DNA from: Polytrichum commune
Lineage: Eukaryota > Streptophyta > Polytrichopsida > Polytrichales > Polytrichaceae
Assembly: GCA_950295325.1 (NCBI GenBank)
Contig: OX485805.1
Location: 54,954,758-55,018,757, forward strand
Length of the DNA: 64,000 bases
Direction: 5' to 3'
Of the stretch, positions 36,379-50,657 are shown in pieces; within the stretch, counting starts at the first letter, position 1, and each line of letters starts with the position of its first letter. Position numbers and translations under genes: made by a program. Below the pieces are notes generated by a model that worked only from the letters and a program-made list of their open reading frames with translations, searched no databases and was not told the DNA's origin.

Positions 36379-38349
36379 GTCCAAAGTCTTTGTCAATTAT
36401 ACAATATGCTTATCTCAAAGTCAACATCCTCTCCAAATCAAGTTGAGCAATCTCAATCCAACATTCTCTCACTGCAACACACTTTAGATTTTGTCAAACT
36501 AGCACAATGTGATGAAATACTAGATTTTTCAAAGAGAACTTAACAACAACTTGGATGCTTAATGTACCCTCGAGTCAAATATAGAAACACTAACAAAAGA
36601 ACATGCGGCTAAATTTCAAGCAAAAAAACACCGTCATTTCATGAAATTCAAGGAGTCAAATTAGAACATGAGCAAACCTCAAAACGTTTGTCAAAATTTA
36701 AAACTAAATGGGGAAAGTTGCAATCAACATTGTATGGTCAAAGAACGCATTTAAAAAAATGGAAAGATATTGCGGAACTCTTTCAAAGTGATGGTCAAGC
36801 CAAAGAGAGGTGTAGAGTAGCTTGTCAAGTGATTGTGCTGCAATAGTGTTCATGAAATTTTGACAAACAATGCCCAAAATAACAAAAGACAACTTTGTGC
36901 GACACAAAGGAGCGATAGGTTTAGTCCGGTCACATCTATCCTCAAATGCTATCAAAACTAAGGTGAGATCAATGTTGAAGCTCCTTCGTTAATATAAGTT
37001 AGTGCCGAAGTCACAAATGAGTATTTGAAGCAAATCAAAGAGGCAATAGGACTATTCAAAATCTTAGCAATTTGCGACAACAATTCTATCACTCACTGCA
37101 GATATTTAGTTGTATACAAACAAATTTAAGGGCAACATAGAAATTGCAAGGCTAGGCTCCCGGATAGGTTGTTTCCCAAGCCATTAAATGTCTCTATTCT
37201 ACGTACAAACTTAAATGCAAAGCTTAGTGATTATGGCAGTTTGTAATGCCATATCAATGAAGCTTTAGAGATTCTCCCCCCCCCCCCTCCCAAAAAAAGG
37301 ACAAGGAATAAGGACCCAAAATGTGTGAAGCTCAAGTAATGCAAACCGTTGTTCATGGATGTTGAACTAGTGCAACAAACCATGATGAACCTATATGAAA
37401 TTACTTCATCATGTGTGTTTATTACTCTTATAATTTTTTATTGTTGTTTGCTACTTGTTCCCCTCAATTCAACTGATGTAAGTACAATTTTAGAATCATA
37501 CAATTGTATTTATATCACTTGGTGCATGTTGCCAAGTTAAGAGGCAAAATTCTTGTGTTCGTCATCAATTTACATGAAGCATAAATTGTGCATGGGCAAA
37601 AGCTCAAAAAAGTGAGTAGACCCCAATGAATAGAGCACTAGATCCTAACATTTCACTAAACTATCCGTAGTACATTCATGTTCGGTCGGATCAACAAATA
37701 TGGCCAATCATGTGCTTTCAAGTCCCAAAAGGAACTCATGAGATTTTGTCATGGGTATTTCAAAGAACACAAATTCCTTCACTTGTAGTAGCACAAAAAA
37801 TGGACAAAAATTGTAGGTACATTTTATTCTTTTCTACCTGATTTTTGTATGTCACATACCTTATTAGGTAAGTTTAGCTTAATTCTCATTTTTGTGAATA
37901 TCACATACCTCATTTATAATTAAATTTGTGTTTGAATGTCACATAGTTGTTTTGTCTAGGTACCCGGTGTTGGTGCATTTGATATTGAATGGCACATGTT
38001 AGCTGACATGAAATTCATTGAATGAATGTATGGTTTGGGTCATGGCGCAAATGCAATGCAGAGGTATATATATTGTGACCAATGCCAAACCAAAAATGTG
38101 ATTGGAATTGTTGAGCAAGGAAGAGAAGTTACATCATCTAGGCCCTTAAGTTGGGATGGTGGTTTGTTTTCAAGCAACCACCAAGCCAAACCAATCATCA
38201 ACAGTGACATATGGAAGCCAATTTTGAACATACCATTGACTAGAGTGCATTTGTGCACACTTCACACCTCTAACATAATTGTGGAAAATATAGTTCACCT
38301 GCACTTCCAATTCATTTGGACCTTTCCAACTTCTACTACTTCATTTTGA
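36379..38349 (+). pseudogene. Decayed coding sequence, unrecognised (element host of the hAT)
   Basis: Long protein-like stretches in shifting frames. One around 36650-36845 includes HEQTSKRLSKFKTKWGKLQS. One around 37700-37800 includes ELMRFCHGYFKEHKF. Others cover 37960-38349, with GVGAFDIEWHMLADMKFIE before an in-frame TGA and then a frame with CDQCQTK and a final VHLHFQFIWT. A GT…AG pair (about 37816 and 37958) may be a former intron. Stops and frameshifts separate the pieces. The hAT element split this sequence from its left part at 30700-30968. I do not recognise the family. It is most likely an old transposon protein. Confidence 0.5.
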
Positions 38350-41300
38350 TCCATTTGCTCCCACTATCAACAATAAACTACTGTAGTTATTCTTATGGTG
38401 GGTAAAAGTAACTAGATGAGAAAGAGGATTAGATAAGGTAGGATGGAAGGTTCCATTGAAAAGAGACCACAGTTGTAAGGAATGGTTAGGGATGAGATAG
38501 TAGGATAAAAGATTGGGACTTGTGGGAGATTTAAGACAAGGAGAAATGAAGATTTGGTGGGACCAATTTTGTGGACAAATATGCTAGATTACTTGCCTTG
38601 GGTATATATGTGTGTGTGTTGAAGTGTTCAATAAGATTTTGTGGCATGAAGTGTGGAATGTTTGCAGCTAATAGTCATGTTTTAAAGTGTAGGTGTTTGG
38701 ATTGGTTGTGAAGGCTAGCGTATACTTGTATCATTAATTTGTTGGGTAGACTCTAGCAACTTTTCCTAGATCGCATTCATTAGCAACATAGAGTTCCAAG
38801 GAAGTAGAAGAAATATTTATAAGAATTATTCAAGGAAAGAATATACACACGAAGCATCCATTGGGCGTAAATGGAGGTAGCAACATGTAATTAAGGGTAT
38901 GAGTTCATATACATTAGAGAGAAATATCTAGGACCCTGATAAGTAGTAATAGGAAATTGAGCCTCAGCTAGAAATATGTATATTTGTTAATTATCATGGT
39001 TGAGTTTAGTACAATGGGATAAAACGGTAGCCAAAGAAAAACAATGGAGTAAATTCTTGTTGAAGGATGTTTTATTCTACCCCTAGTAGAATTGGACAAC
39101 CTTACTAGAACCTACTTCCTTCTCTTGAGCTATTACCTTATTTTATTATTGGTTATGGTAGAGTATCAAGACCATTATCTCTACCACGTCATTCTTACTA
39201 TGTCAACCCTACTTTTCTACTTTGGCCCTACTATGCTACTATGCTAGCGTATTACCACATATTGCTACCGTTACTACCTCTATTGGTTCTTTCCCATTAG
39301 TAATTACAAAATATAACTACCACTACCATATCCGCCCACCATTAAGAGTCTGTACTGTGACCCTTTCATTACCCTTTCAGTACTACTGAGCCCCTTCTTT
39401 TTTTTATTGGTTTTGCTCAGTCCATGTCTTTATGGTGTGAGTACTGCCCTTTCCTTTAGATGATGTCATCTACCTTACCATGACCAGCAACTTGACGTCA
39501 TCTCTTAAGCTCATTGTCCCACTAGATACCTCAGGGGGGGGGGGCACTGGCAAAAAACGTGCAAACTAAGTGTGATAAAATATAGGGTCTCATAAACTTT
39601 GTAAAATAATTACATATAATATAGGGTGCTCTAGGTGTACAAAACATGATTATATGTACTATAGCATTTGACACAATATCATAAAATCACCTAAGGGGTA
39701 CATAAAAATATCTTGGACATAAAGGGCTAGATATGAAAAATCATATACCTTGCATTTCATTTATGGAAAATGGATGAATAATTGTTGATTTTGTGAAGAA
39801 TCGAGAATATATGAAATCACTTGAGAGATGTCTCCTAGGATTTCAAGGGGGTTGGGATGTGAGATAGTAAGGAGCTCTACCATGAGTGGGGTTAGGGTTA
39901 GGGCATCACACTAGACTCATCATTTGCCTCTCCTCTCCTCTCCTCTATTATATTATGTTTTGTGTTTGGTAAAGTTCACTCGTCACTCCTCTAGTTAAAC
40001 ACATACATAGCTATGTTCTATGAATCTCCAATATTGGCTTAAAGTTGTGCAATTGGGTAATGTCATGAGTGTAATATTCCAGGTGAATTTCTTTAGTTAT
40101 GTCTCTCCAAGTGACATTGGATCTAGAGACATCTACTTGAACCCTAATGAGACAAAATGAGAGTTGAAGATGTGTGGGGAGTACAAGGCTTATTTTTAGA
40201 AGAAGAAAAATGGTAAAAAGAACCATTATAGACATGACATTATTCAGTGAATTCTAGGATCATGCCAAGTTCCCAAAGAAAGGATATTGAGATTTCCTTA
40301 TGGATACCAAGGTGTGGTTTGAAGTGAGTATGAATGTGTTATTATAGTCAGTCTCAAGTAAATCAGTTGGAGCTTGGAATGAATTCTTGGTAGTTGGATT
40401 TCGACAAGAACCTGTTGATTTTGGTGTTTATAATATGAGATTCAAATATGTTGAATGATATGGTATTTTAATTTTGACCCACAACAAGTTAACAATGGAG
40501 CTTCCCCAACCCTTTGACTATCCCTGTGCAATACCAATGAAATCATATAATATGCTTAGTTGATACACTTTTGTAATCTTAACAAACCATTTCATGGCAA
40601 GATTCAAGCTAAAAAAAGCTACACAATGTTGACCATATTTGGTGTTAAATATGTGAACTACAAGAAAATCATTTTTGGGAGCCATAAGAAAGTCACCAAC
40701 ATCATCAATTTCCTCTAGCATGGTAGTATAGCCTCGGATTCCAAAGCTTTGGTAAGTTGAAGATGCGATGAGAACACAAATTCATGTTTTCTTGTTGCTA
40801 GTGTTTGACTTCTGAATTGCAATCAAATCTCAATTTTCAGCTACCAACAATTTCCAAGTATGGTATGATGTATACAAAGAGGAAGGTCTAAATTGGAAGG
40901 TGATTTCCGGAGATTTGATTGTCTTAATAGAGTTTATGTGTGTGGTAGCAAGTAGAGGAGCATGAGAGCCAGGAGGAAGTTGGCCAAATAAACAAACCTT
41001 TCTTTACCGCATATTGAGTTGCATCTGTTGGTTCTTTGCTTGTGTTTGTCACTCTTTGACATGAATTTGAGTGTTGACGTCGGTAAGAGCAATCAGAGGC
41101 ATCATATAGGGTTCACAAATCATATTGTGGTGATGGTCAATTAGTATTGGAGCAGAATGTACGTCATATATCTATAAGGTACTTGGAACAATTGAGCTCG
41201 ACATACATAGCTGCATGTATTCTTACAAAGCATGTTCCTTTCATGTGGTTTCCTCTTTATGGTTAAACCTGGATGATAGTGTGGATACTTTGTTAGGGTG

Positions 41301-42173
41301 TGGATTTAGAGCTTTTTGTTTTGTCTTTTCTCCCAAAACATTGTTCGCATTGGTTGTTGCAAGTTTGTTCGTTGTTACAAACATTTGGGGCATTAAGGAA
41401 TCCCGATGAAGCAATGTCCAAGAAGATATTGGGACATAACTAATCAAAATTTAAGTGTTTCCAAATCCAACCAATTTCATGTTGTGATCTTTTGATTTTC
41501 TTTAAAAGTTTGAGGTATATTCTATAGATTCCTCTAAATTGATGGGCTTGAATTGTTACTAGTTTTAATTTATGGGCATTGGGTGTTGTAGATGGAAAAA
41601 TGTACAAAGACTACAAGCTAAAAACAAGGCTTTGGCTATCATGCAACGTTATTTGCAAGATTGGTAAGCACATCACTAAGTATAAAAAATAGCTAGTTAT
41701 TTAGATTTTTCATGCATATGTCTAAATTCTTTGCATTGTGACAAACAAGGTAAATTGAGCATCTCAACACTTGGATCACTCTTGATATGTCAATTCATCT
41801 CATACTAGTTAAATGCCCATTTAGCAAAGTGTATGCATTATGCATATCAAATGGCTATTGTATTAGGCTCATGAAGTCTTTAATTTTAATATGGAGTTAA
41901 AAAGTTGATGTTGTGCTTGTTATGTGTAGTTTGCACTGGTGGCCGTTGTTGACCTTGTATTTGTGGGTGCTCGACAACTCAGTTGCTTCTTTTTTGAGTT
42001 ACGGCACTTAAAAGTGGAGGACCTGTGACATCTACGGGACTTCTTCGGATGCTTTGGTGGGTGTTTTGTACATTTACCCATATACAAAGTATATAGATGA
42101 CTTTTTGTAAGGCATGTGGTCGCCTCTTAATGAACTTTCTATTCTATCCTTATTTAATTTTCTTTTCTAATCA
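38350..42173. other. Intergenic, no convincing gene
   Basis: Contains a degenerate CTAC-rich stretch (about 39120-39400), an 11-base G-run (39534-39544), two tandem TTAGGG units near 39890, and a 67-aa minus-strand frame at 40518-40721 without known motifs. Confidence 0.4.
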
Positions 42174-42345
42174 AGTGCAAGCATCATAAAGTGGAAAGCT
42201 CTTGATCCTTGTAAAAGTTTAAGTAAAAGTGATTCAAAACAACATATAACTTTAAATTTTGTAAAAAATAAAAATCATCACCATTAAAAAAAATTGGATC
42301 TACAAAGCCAAGAATTTTATGTTGACAAATACAATCACAAAACAA
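42174..42345 (-). repeat. Repeat family B, end fragment, inverted
   Basis: AGTGCAAGCATCATAAAGTGG followed by CTCTTGATCCTTG and AAGTGATTCAAAACAACAT matches the complement of the right end of the copy at 22881-23478. It lies about 420 bp from another copy. Confidence 0.65.
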
Positions 42346-42767
42346 AAGTCGACATATTAGAGTTATCCTTTAACTCAACCGGAGTTTTAGTAGGGAGTTG
42401 GCTGTTTCGCATGCATAACTTTCCATGTTCGGTAAGTTGTGGGTGCATGCTTGGAGTCAATGTGGAGGTTTGAACGAAGAACCTTCCATATTAGTTCATT
42501 GGGTACCAAACTCATTTTGGCGTTGTTTTAGAAGCATTTAAGAACATATACATTGAGATTGAGAAGATAAATAGTATGTGATAAGGACCAGAGGATAAGC
42601 CATTCAAGTAGTATGCACATGTACTATCGCCTCATTGAGACTAGGGTGTTATAACATTATCGCATATTTTGTTAGATTGTAATTGGAATCTAGACTAAGG
42701 TAGGTAGTTGTTGAGCGGATTTATGAGATTTCTCCCTTTTTCAATGTAGTTGCTTAGGTAGTTGGGG

Positions 42768-43406
42768 AGCAAGCACAATCAAGTATAGGGAAAAAATGCT
42801 TTGGTATGCTAAAACCATAATTTTTTTTTGTCAAACGCTTAAGAATAATAGCAAAGTGTTGTTTAAGTTGGATTATTTTTCATGGTACCTTCTACTGTTG
42901 TGTTAGGTACTCAAATATAGAATATCAAGATGAAATCTTCAAAACTTATCATTAAAAGTATTGCTCAAAAGGCAATGGCAAAATTTGGTGTTGGATGTAG
43001 ATTTCATGACCTTGAATATTTTGAAGTTGGATTTTTTTTTTAGCATATTCCTTGGATTCATTATAAAATTGAGGGCACCATTCCCCAAAAAAATTAATAA
43101 TAATAATAATAATAATAATAAGGAAAACATCAATTTTATGTAATTTTATCATGTTTTAAACAATTTGTAAATAATTACGTGTTCAATATATCTACTTGCA
43201 CACTACTTGCACCGTCTTCTAAAATATGTCAACTTTTCTTGAAAAACAATTGTCAACATTAATTGCTTGGCTTTGTAGATCAATGTGTTTTTCAAATGTT
43301 TATGATTTTTCCTTCACAAAATTCAAAGTTAGTATATAATTTTGAATCATTTTCACTTCAACCTATGTAGGGTACTAGAGTTGTGTACTTGACCATGCTT
43401 GCACCC
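42768..43406 (+). repeat. TIR-bearing repeat family B, copy 2
   Basis: Colinear with the copy at 22881-23478. Shared blocks include GATGAAATCTTCAAAACTTA, TTCATGACCTTGAAT, GTTTTAAACAA and the right terminus TGCTTGCACCC. The left terminus is eroded. Contains a (TAA)n microsatellite at 43095-43121. Confidence 0.7.
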
Positions 43407-46400
43407 GTTGGCAATAAATGTAGGTGGTAAGGAGGTGGCGTGTTTGTATAATGACTTGCATTCAATTATGTTCTGAACATACATGTTATGCTTATCACCA
43501 TGTTACTTGCATACACCTTTTTTTATTCCATTTTGATTCACACACACCTCTACATGATTTCTTGACTGTTCTGCTCTTATTTTATTTCAAGTCCAGTAAA
43601 TTGTGTGTAAATTTAAAAGTGCATTTTTCTAATTTTGTGTACTTAGTGTATATTATTTGTTGATAACACCTTGTGATACGATCTATCTAGTATGCATAAT
43701 CATGAAGTGATAATTTGCTAGTTAGTGTCTAGAGCACCTCAAAATCTAACATTCAATATAGCCCTTGGATACTAATTCCCTCTAAATGTTAGAATTACCT
43801 AAAAGGTTGTAAAAATCTGCACATGTTTAAAAGAAGATAACTACAGAATCCAAATGATTCAAAAAATACAAAGTAGAGACAAAACATACCCCCCTCCCCC
43901 CGTGCACTTAAATACCTCGTTTTCGTGTGCCCCCTCAACTTTACATGAGGCGCCTGCCCCGAAATCTCCACTGCACAATGTACAATGTGGTTTGAAAACT
44001 TGCGGGCTTGCATATGTTCTCCCTCTAACTTATATAACTTATGCCTGCGACCAAGGATTCATCAACTTCACATGCATGAAACAGATCAAGAGGTTGTTCA
44101 CTTACCCCTGCACTAAGACTGTAACTTCACTTGCAGCTAGTTCACGGCCGGGAGAACCCTGTTTGTTTGTGTTGTCGGTGCTGGTAAATATTAAAGGTAA
44201 GCATGCAGTTGTGGCCCTCGTGCTATGCTATGCTATGCTATGCTATGCTAGATCCTACTGCGACTTGGAAGCCTGCCGTTTGACCAAATAACAACTTCTT
44301 CATCACTAACTAATTATTTTATTCCCGGGTGCATGTGACCAGGATCCGCACCACGATCGGGGCTAGACTCGTACAGACAGACTTCTTGCAGACATCAGTT
44401 CTAGATAGCTCACAACTGCATGCAATTGCTTTCCAAGATCTTATCACTTTTTATTGCATGCTTATCAAGGGAATTACAAGTCGACTAATGTGGAACTACC
44501 TCCCCTAAGTTTCTCTGCCAAGCTCCAAAAATCAAGCTCAATGTTGATAGCTTGAAACCCTGTACCAAAATTGGTTTCCAGTCCATCCTATTTCTTTCTA
44601 TTGAATGTTTATCAAAGAAGCCCATTACTGCGGAAGCACTCAAACCCTGAATTTTCCAACTAGAGCTCAAGAAACGAAACTCGACTTATGTTGATAAGTG
44701 AAATGTCTTCAAAGAGACATTGGCAAGCTAGTGTTCAGTAGTGTTAAGTCAAAAAGTTTTTTATTCCAAGCCTGGAGTTTTGGCTAGGTACACTAGAAGG
44801 ACTGGCTCGTACAAACAATGTTCTTGAAACTTTGAGTAATTGAGCTCTTTAATTCGTAACCACTCTGTGACTCTAGTGTGTGACCCTTTGTGGTTAGAGT
44901 TCTGAAATGTTCACATACTTTTGTGGAACTTAGGGCAGTGAATGGGGAGAAATTGGAGCCTAGTTGGCCACTGTCCTTACTTCTTTAGTATCGGTTGGCT
45001 TGCATGCTCTAATCATTCTTTGCACCTTTACTTGAAAATAGAAATTTGGTCTGGTGAATTGCTTAAGGTTTTGAATTAGAATTTGAAATGTAGAAACATG
45101 ATTAGTTGCCAAATCTCCATGATTATTGATCTTCAAGCATTGTTGTGGGCATGACATGTACATTCTTATGTTATTTTAAGGATTAGGAAAATACAGTTCA
45201 TTGACTTCAATGGAGCAAACTCAACTTTTTTGGAAGGCTCAACATGTATCCAGAAAAGGGCCTCGTTATAGACATTAAGTAAGGGCATAGAGAACCCAGC
45301 ATTTGAAAATCTGCATCAAATAGCCATATGTGCACACTTCTCTCTTTTTTTCCCAATAGCATCAAAGTCATCACAGATTTCAATATGGGTTCATGACTCA
45401 GAAACGCAGTTGTTGAATATGTCCAATTAAGGTCAAGCACACCTCAATATGTTACAAACTGGATTCTGATGAACAAACAAAGATCATTCTCGCCGATCCT
45501 AAAGGATTGGAATTCTTATTCTGTTTATAACAACCTGGAATTTTCTGAAACTGCAGAGTCAAAGGAATGCAGAAGAATATAAATTACTATAAATATGAAA
45601 ATCTAGAATTCTCACATTAATTATTGATCAGATTCGCTGTTGAGGAGGTCAAATCTAGTCCAAAAACCGTTGGGATTTGCAAGTATTTGACCTACATAGT
45701 GAGCTTATTAGTGCTGCAAGGTCCAAAAGTGCTTGGATGTGGTTTAGCATGGAGGCTATAAAGCTAGTGCCTGCTGTCGAATAAGTTAAGTGGAGTTGTT
45801 GTGGCAAAGGTGCCGCGCACAGAGTTGATCCTGAGAATATGGATGTGATACAATCTCAACTAACTGGCACATAACTTTGATATCCTATCACATGCCTCAG
45901 GAGTTAGAGTTCCACTTTCAACCAGAAATTCGCATTTGCCTTGGAGTGTGTGCCAAATCTTGGGCAGCCCTGCAAAAAATACTTTACTTGCGATTTAGAA
46001 GGCATAACTACTGTGGACCCGACTGTGCCCGCAAGATTCACTGCACAGAATCTGCGCAATCAATAAATCACTCAGAAACACATGGTTAGGTGAAACCGGT
46101 CTCCCTGCTTTTCAAGGCAGAAGAAGTTGGTCATGTGTATAAAAGTTCCATTTAGTAAGCTTAGGCAAAATCCTGCCAAAATCCTAAGAGACTGACAAGT
46201 GCTTTAGCATTCACATACAATCCACAAAATACTGACAATTGCCAGTAGTGGAAGTTACAGGTCCAGTGGTCACTGGTCAGTATCCAATCCAGATTTCAGT
46301 AATTAGGCTATCGGATTAGCCCTGGGGATTGGAATATCCTCATTTAAATTTACTTGTATGGAAAGGTGGTGAAACTTTCAATGGATAGTTGCATGAAATA

Positions 46401-47588
46401 AAAGTTCGTTCCTTATAGGATGACTGATGTCATTAAAGTAAGAGTGCAGTGTAGCAACAAGTAAACAGGAAATAGCAATTCGAGAGATCCAACACGAATT
46501 TTGAAACCCAGCCTGTAATTAACCAAGACGAGTCTAATGTCCATCAATAATGATTAGTATGCATAGTTAATTACCTTGACTTTGACCAAGTTACCACCAC
46601 TAATTTACGATTTGCAAGTCAATGTTCAACCAAGCCCATCAGATCGCTCATCCGCAGAATTTTCAGATTGCACGGAACATTCGATAAATGATCTTTTCTG
46701 ACAGCCTTGAGCAAAGGGAGAAAGCAGTAATGCCATGCACTCAAGGGAGATTTGGTCACAAGCTCAAGGCACATTTGTATTCATTGCCATTTGTCAGAGT
46801 TGCGTCAATTCCGTAGGCACAGCTCAGAGGCAAGGCAGAGTTATATCCACAAAATCAGATATATATCCGCCCAACACTGATGGAGACCAGAGTATTGAAC
46901 ATGGAAAAATCTTCACTTAATCCAATGGCCAGAGTGTTGTCCCTTGGAAAGTGCCAGATGGTAAAAAACCTGGAAACTGCAATACCTTTTACAAGGTTGC
47001 ATGACAAGGATGAAATAAACAGCAGGCACCAAGAAGCAAAGCATGCATCATTTTGATATGCAGGTAATTAAGAAGGCTTTCATTCTGGTGAAGAGAATAT
47101 GAATGCAGAAGTTGAGTAATCACAGTGCAGAATTTCACTAGAAGAAGCACTGATTTCCCAGAGCAAAATTGTTATAGTATAATAAAATGTTTGCTTATTA
47201 CACTCCCAGCTACAACTGTAAGAAATTCCAACCAAAGCAAGCAGTAGGTACATCATATGCCCCAAACTGCATCCAAAAGGTCTCTTCCCGCACAAAAACC
47301 TAGCCCTCTCTCAAAATCCTGCCACATCCTTATGATCTGCTGCGACTGTCATCTTCAGTAATAAAACCTCTATATTGCACGTTGCCCCTCCTTTTATGTT
47401 CCGCATCACTTCACTCACCAAGTCGCATGAGATGCAGATTGACAAGTGAAAGTGCTTTTTGTTCCCCAATGACACTAACTACCTGGCCTAAGCAAAAAGT
47501 CCCAGTAGTAGTATTCAACCCCAACTATGTATAATAGTAGTTGTACATGAAACACTCTGCATATATATGACTTTCCGACTGAGGCAGG
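43407..47588. other. Intergenic and 3' flank of the minus-strand gene
   Basis: Contains a perfect (TGCTA)6 repeat at 44221-44250. Frames near 43854-44291 and 45877-46089 show no recognisable protein. The rightmost part is probably 3' UTR of the gene ending at 47589. Confidence 0.4.
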
Positions 47589-50500
47589 TCAGCCTCGGTT
47601 TGTTGCCCTCTCAAAGTGAGATTCATGGCAGTATGGGTCCAGCCACTCCGACTCAGCCCCGCGAGGATTGTGTCCACCCCCAGGCTTACTTCCCATCAAG
47701 TCCTGGAGAACTTCTACCTTGTTCTCCCGGGCAGGAGTGGAGGTTTTCTTTTCGGCATCTTTGAGCTTTTGTTTCAAGCGTTGCTTGCGATTTGCTGTTG
47801 TTGAAGTATCTTGACCACGACCATATTGGGGAGGTGCCCCGTGAGGTCCCAAGTAGATATTCTCTGTACCTGTCACTGACTGCAAGAGTACCAGAGTTTG
47901 GAACCATTCAGCACCGAAATTGTGTTTTAAATGCCACACAAAAAGTTCAAACTTAGCTTCATAAATTCTTCCCATGTGATATGCTGGCAAGCAAAGGTAT
48001 TCACCTCCTAGAACATGAGGCAAAAAATAAAAAATTAATATAAAAAATTCAACTCGTCATAACCATCAACTCCAGCACATTGCTCACCTGAAATTCAACA
48101 CCAAGGCATATAATGACCAAGTTGACTTGCTATGTCTACAAATGAGATGTACTTAGCAAGTGTGCACTTACAAACCAGACCCAGCTAATATTTAGGGTAA
48201 TTTGAAAGAAAATAATAATAATAATAAAATCCCTCTTTGGGGGGTTTGTAACAGCAGTTATAATAGATTATGGTATGTTGATAGGTTTACAAGGCTAGCT
48301 TTGCTTATCAAGGAAAAGCTAACAGATAATTTCTGCTTTGTCAGAATCCTGCAATGCAAGGCTGCCTGAACATAGTGGTCAACTGTGTCTGCATATTAAT
48401 GCAGTAGACTCCCAGTAAGTACAAGGCCATATTGGAAGCACACAGAGTAAGTTAAATGTTACCATTACCCACTAGCTGGGACCCTATCCTACAATCTCAC
48501 TCACACAAACGCTGATCATTAGTTCTGGCTTCAGTAATGGGGTTAGCACTAGCAGGAGCCAGTAATGTAGGGCCAAGTGTTCCAGAATAGCCTAGACCAG
48601 GTAGGTAGGCCACCTGTTCCAGCAGTCACTGACATGACCTTAGGCCAAGTTTGACCTCCATCAAGGATTGATTGCAGGCGCCAGAAGTTTTGCAGAGCCG
48701 GTCACAGAAACTGTGCCCAAAAGTGCACGAGCTCAAATGCAACCATTAAAGGCTCCCAGGGCGCATGCATGCACTCATGTCCTGCTCTTCCCACTTAAAC
48801 TTAACTTATCTTAAATGCCCAAACCAGGGACCTCTTAAACAACAGACCGAAAGCTAAGCTATACAGACAGGCCAGCAGGTGGTAAACTTACTCTCTGGTA
48901 TGAAGGCCTGTAAGTTTCGTCTGATTGGGAGCGCTCTTTGCGACTTGGAGCTACAGGTCTCCCTGCATCTAAGCTTGGAATCTCAAATCCATCAGCATCT
49001 GTACAATGGCAGAAGCCATGTTAAAAGTGCGAACCACAATGAACAGCCTACAGTTTTGCCAACACAACACAAAAAAATTGGTAATAGTGTAGGCTTGGAA
49101 AATCTCAAACCCATCTGCACAATGGCAATATCCATTAAAGAATGAAACAAAATGCACAGCATCGAGTTAAACCAACACAGAAAATTTAGGCCACATGGAT
49201 ACAGAAAAGAGAGCAATAGACTGGCATGGAATTGGCTCCAGAGGATATACAACATAGGCACAAAATTTTGCTGACACTGCAATGGAAGTGCATTTGCAAG
49301 GGTTTCTTTGTACAAGTGAATCAATCACTTCAATTATCTCCAGCTATCAAACAACTTGTAAAGAGTATTGGCTGGTGAGACAAAGTCATTGCATGCACGG
49401 AGAAGCCAGTCAAGGTCGAGACTCCAAGTAAAGGTTTTAAGACCATCTGCTTAGGGGGTCTACCAAGCAAGAACTTAATAAAAGTGGAGAACGAAGAGCA
49501 TTCTACTACCTCCAGAAAGTTTCCATGAGACGTACCCAACCCACAATCATAGCAAGCATCGATTCTATCCTGAACCCTTGAAAGGCAATACGCCAAGTAC
49601 AAGCATACGAGGTATACAACCACATTGTATGCCTTCGGAGCATCCACTACAAAGAAGAGCCAATATCAGCTTGAAATGCAGCAAGGTCATGTGGCCATAT
49701 CGACCTCTGCATAAAAACCCCCAAAACCACCTTTTTCCCCTAAACCTCCAGACTATCCTATCACTCACATCTATCAAGGATCAAACACGAACTCGACGGC
49801 AATACATCATCACAAATGCAAATGGACATACAAATACCAATACAAATGGTTCCGGTACCAATGGAACAGTTATGTTAAACAAACCAAACATAATTCCTGA
49901 GTTCAAGCAAACTTAAGAGCAGCCAACTTCTGAGCGCTATTTACAATCAAAGTTGTCGCCAAAATCCTTCCCCTGTCCGTCTGTCCCACCTTCACCCCTA
50001 ACCCTCTTCGAAAGAGTCAAGCTCAGTGCACCAAATTTATAAGCAGCTTAGGACACTGCCATACTGATACAGATGGAGGCAAAGAGGCTCCCCCACGTCT
50101 GTGTAGACATCTCCAATATACAAACAAGCTATGCAGATAACAACAGAACAAGGATGAAAAAGAATGCAAGACATAAAACAGTCCGCAATTGATTCAGGCA
50201 TCGGTCATAACCCCTCCCCAAACATTCATTCCTTGAGATTTGAGGTTGAGATTGAAGGTTTGGGGAGAACAGCAGTCCCCTTCTCATGTAACACCCATGT
50301 ATTTAGATCACATAGATAGCAAGAAGTTATGCACCTGTATCAATGGGTTCGGATGATGCTCAATGTGGAGGGTTAGAATCTGGCGGTAATAAAAGGATTG
50401 TCACATCCTTTCACATGAAATGGATTGGCATTTTCAATTCGGTAACCACGGAGCCGCAAAGTACACACACACATACACACACAGGGGGGAGGCAGGACAG

Positions 50501-50657
50501 GAAAAGTAATAAAAATGTGCGAATGAGGAAAGAAAAGCGCTAGAATTGTGACGGTAGGTAGAAGGAATTTTATGAGAGGAAGAAGGGGAGAGGAGGACAA
50601 ACCCCATTCGTCATCTTCAGAGGGCGAAGAAGTAGCGCCATTGAGGGCGGGATCCAT
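47589..50657 (-). CDS. Small conserved plant-type protein of unknown function, 3 exons, 150 aa
   Basis: Exons on the minus strand, 50657-50603, 48998-48892 and 47879-47589, join in phase (phases 1 and 0) through GT-AG introns to give 150 aa. The N-terminus is acidic and the first splice creates EDDEWDADGFEIPSLD. A Ser/Arg-rich linker leads to IYLGPHGAPPQ, a basic helix (NRKQRLKQKLKDAEKK), a REN-KVEVLQDLMG segment and a C-terminal EWLDPYCHESHFE. No membrane segment or signal peptide is evident, and charge clusters suggest a soluble nuclear or cytosolic protein. The motif set matches my recollection of uncharacterised plant proteins, but I cannot name a family or function. The third exon's frame stays open upstream of its acceptor (to 48023), so intron retention there would lengthen rather than stop the frame. 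An optional phase-compatible exon may lie at 49646 (see findings). The start ATG is the first in the exon. Confidence 0.8.

Noticed and set aside
39886-39905. GGGTTAGGGTTAGGG resembling telomere repeat
   Set aside because: Only two units, and most plants use TTTAGGG. Too short to call an interstitial telomere.
40518-40721. 67-codon minus-strand frame
   Set aside because: Protein-like composition, but short, isolated and without a recognisable motif. Not enough to call a gene or pseudogene.
43854-44291. 145-codon plus-strand frame
   Set aside because: Runs through a C-rich stretch and the TGCTA microsatellite, with a composition-driven translation.
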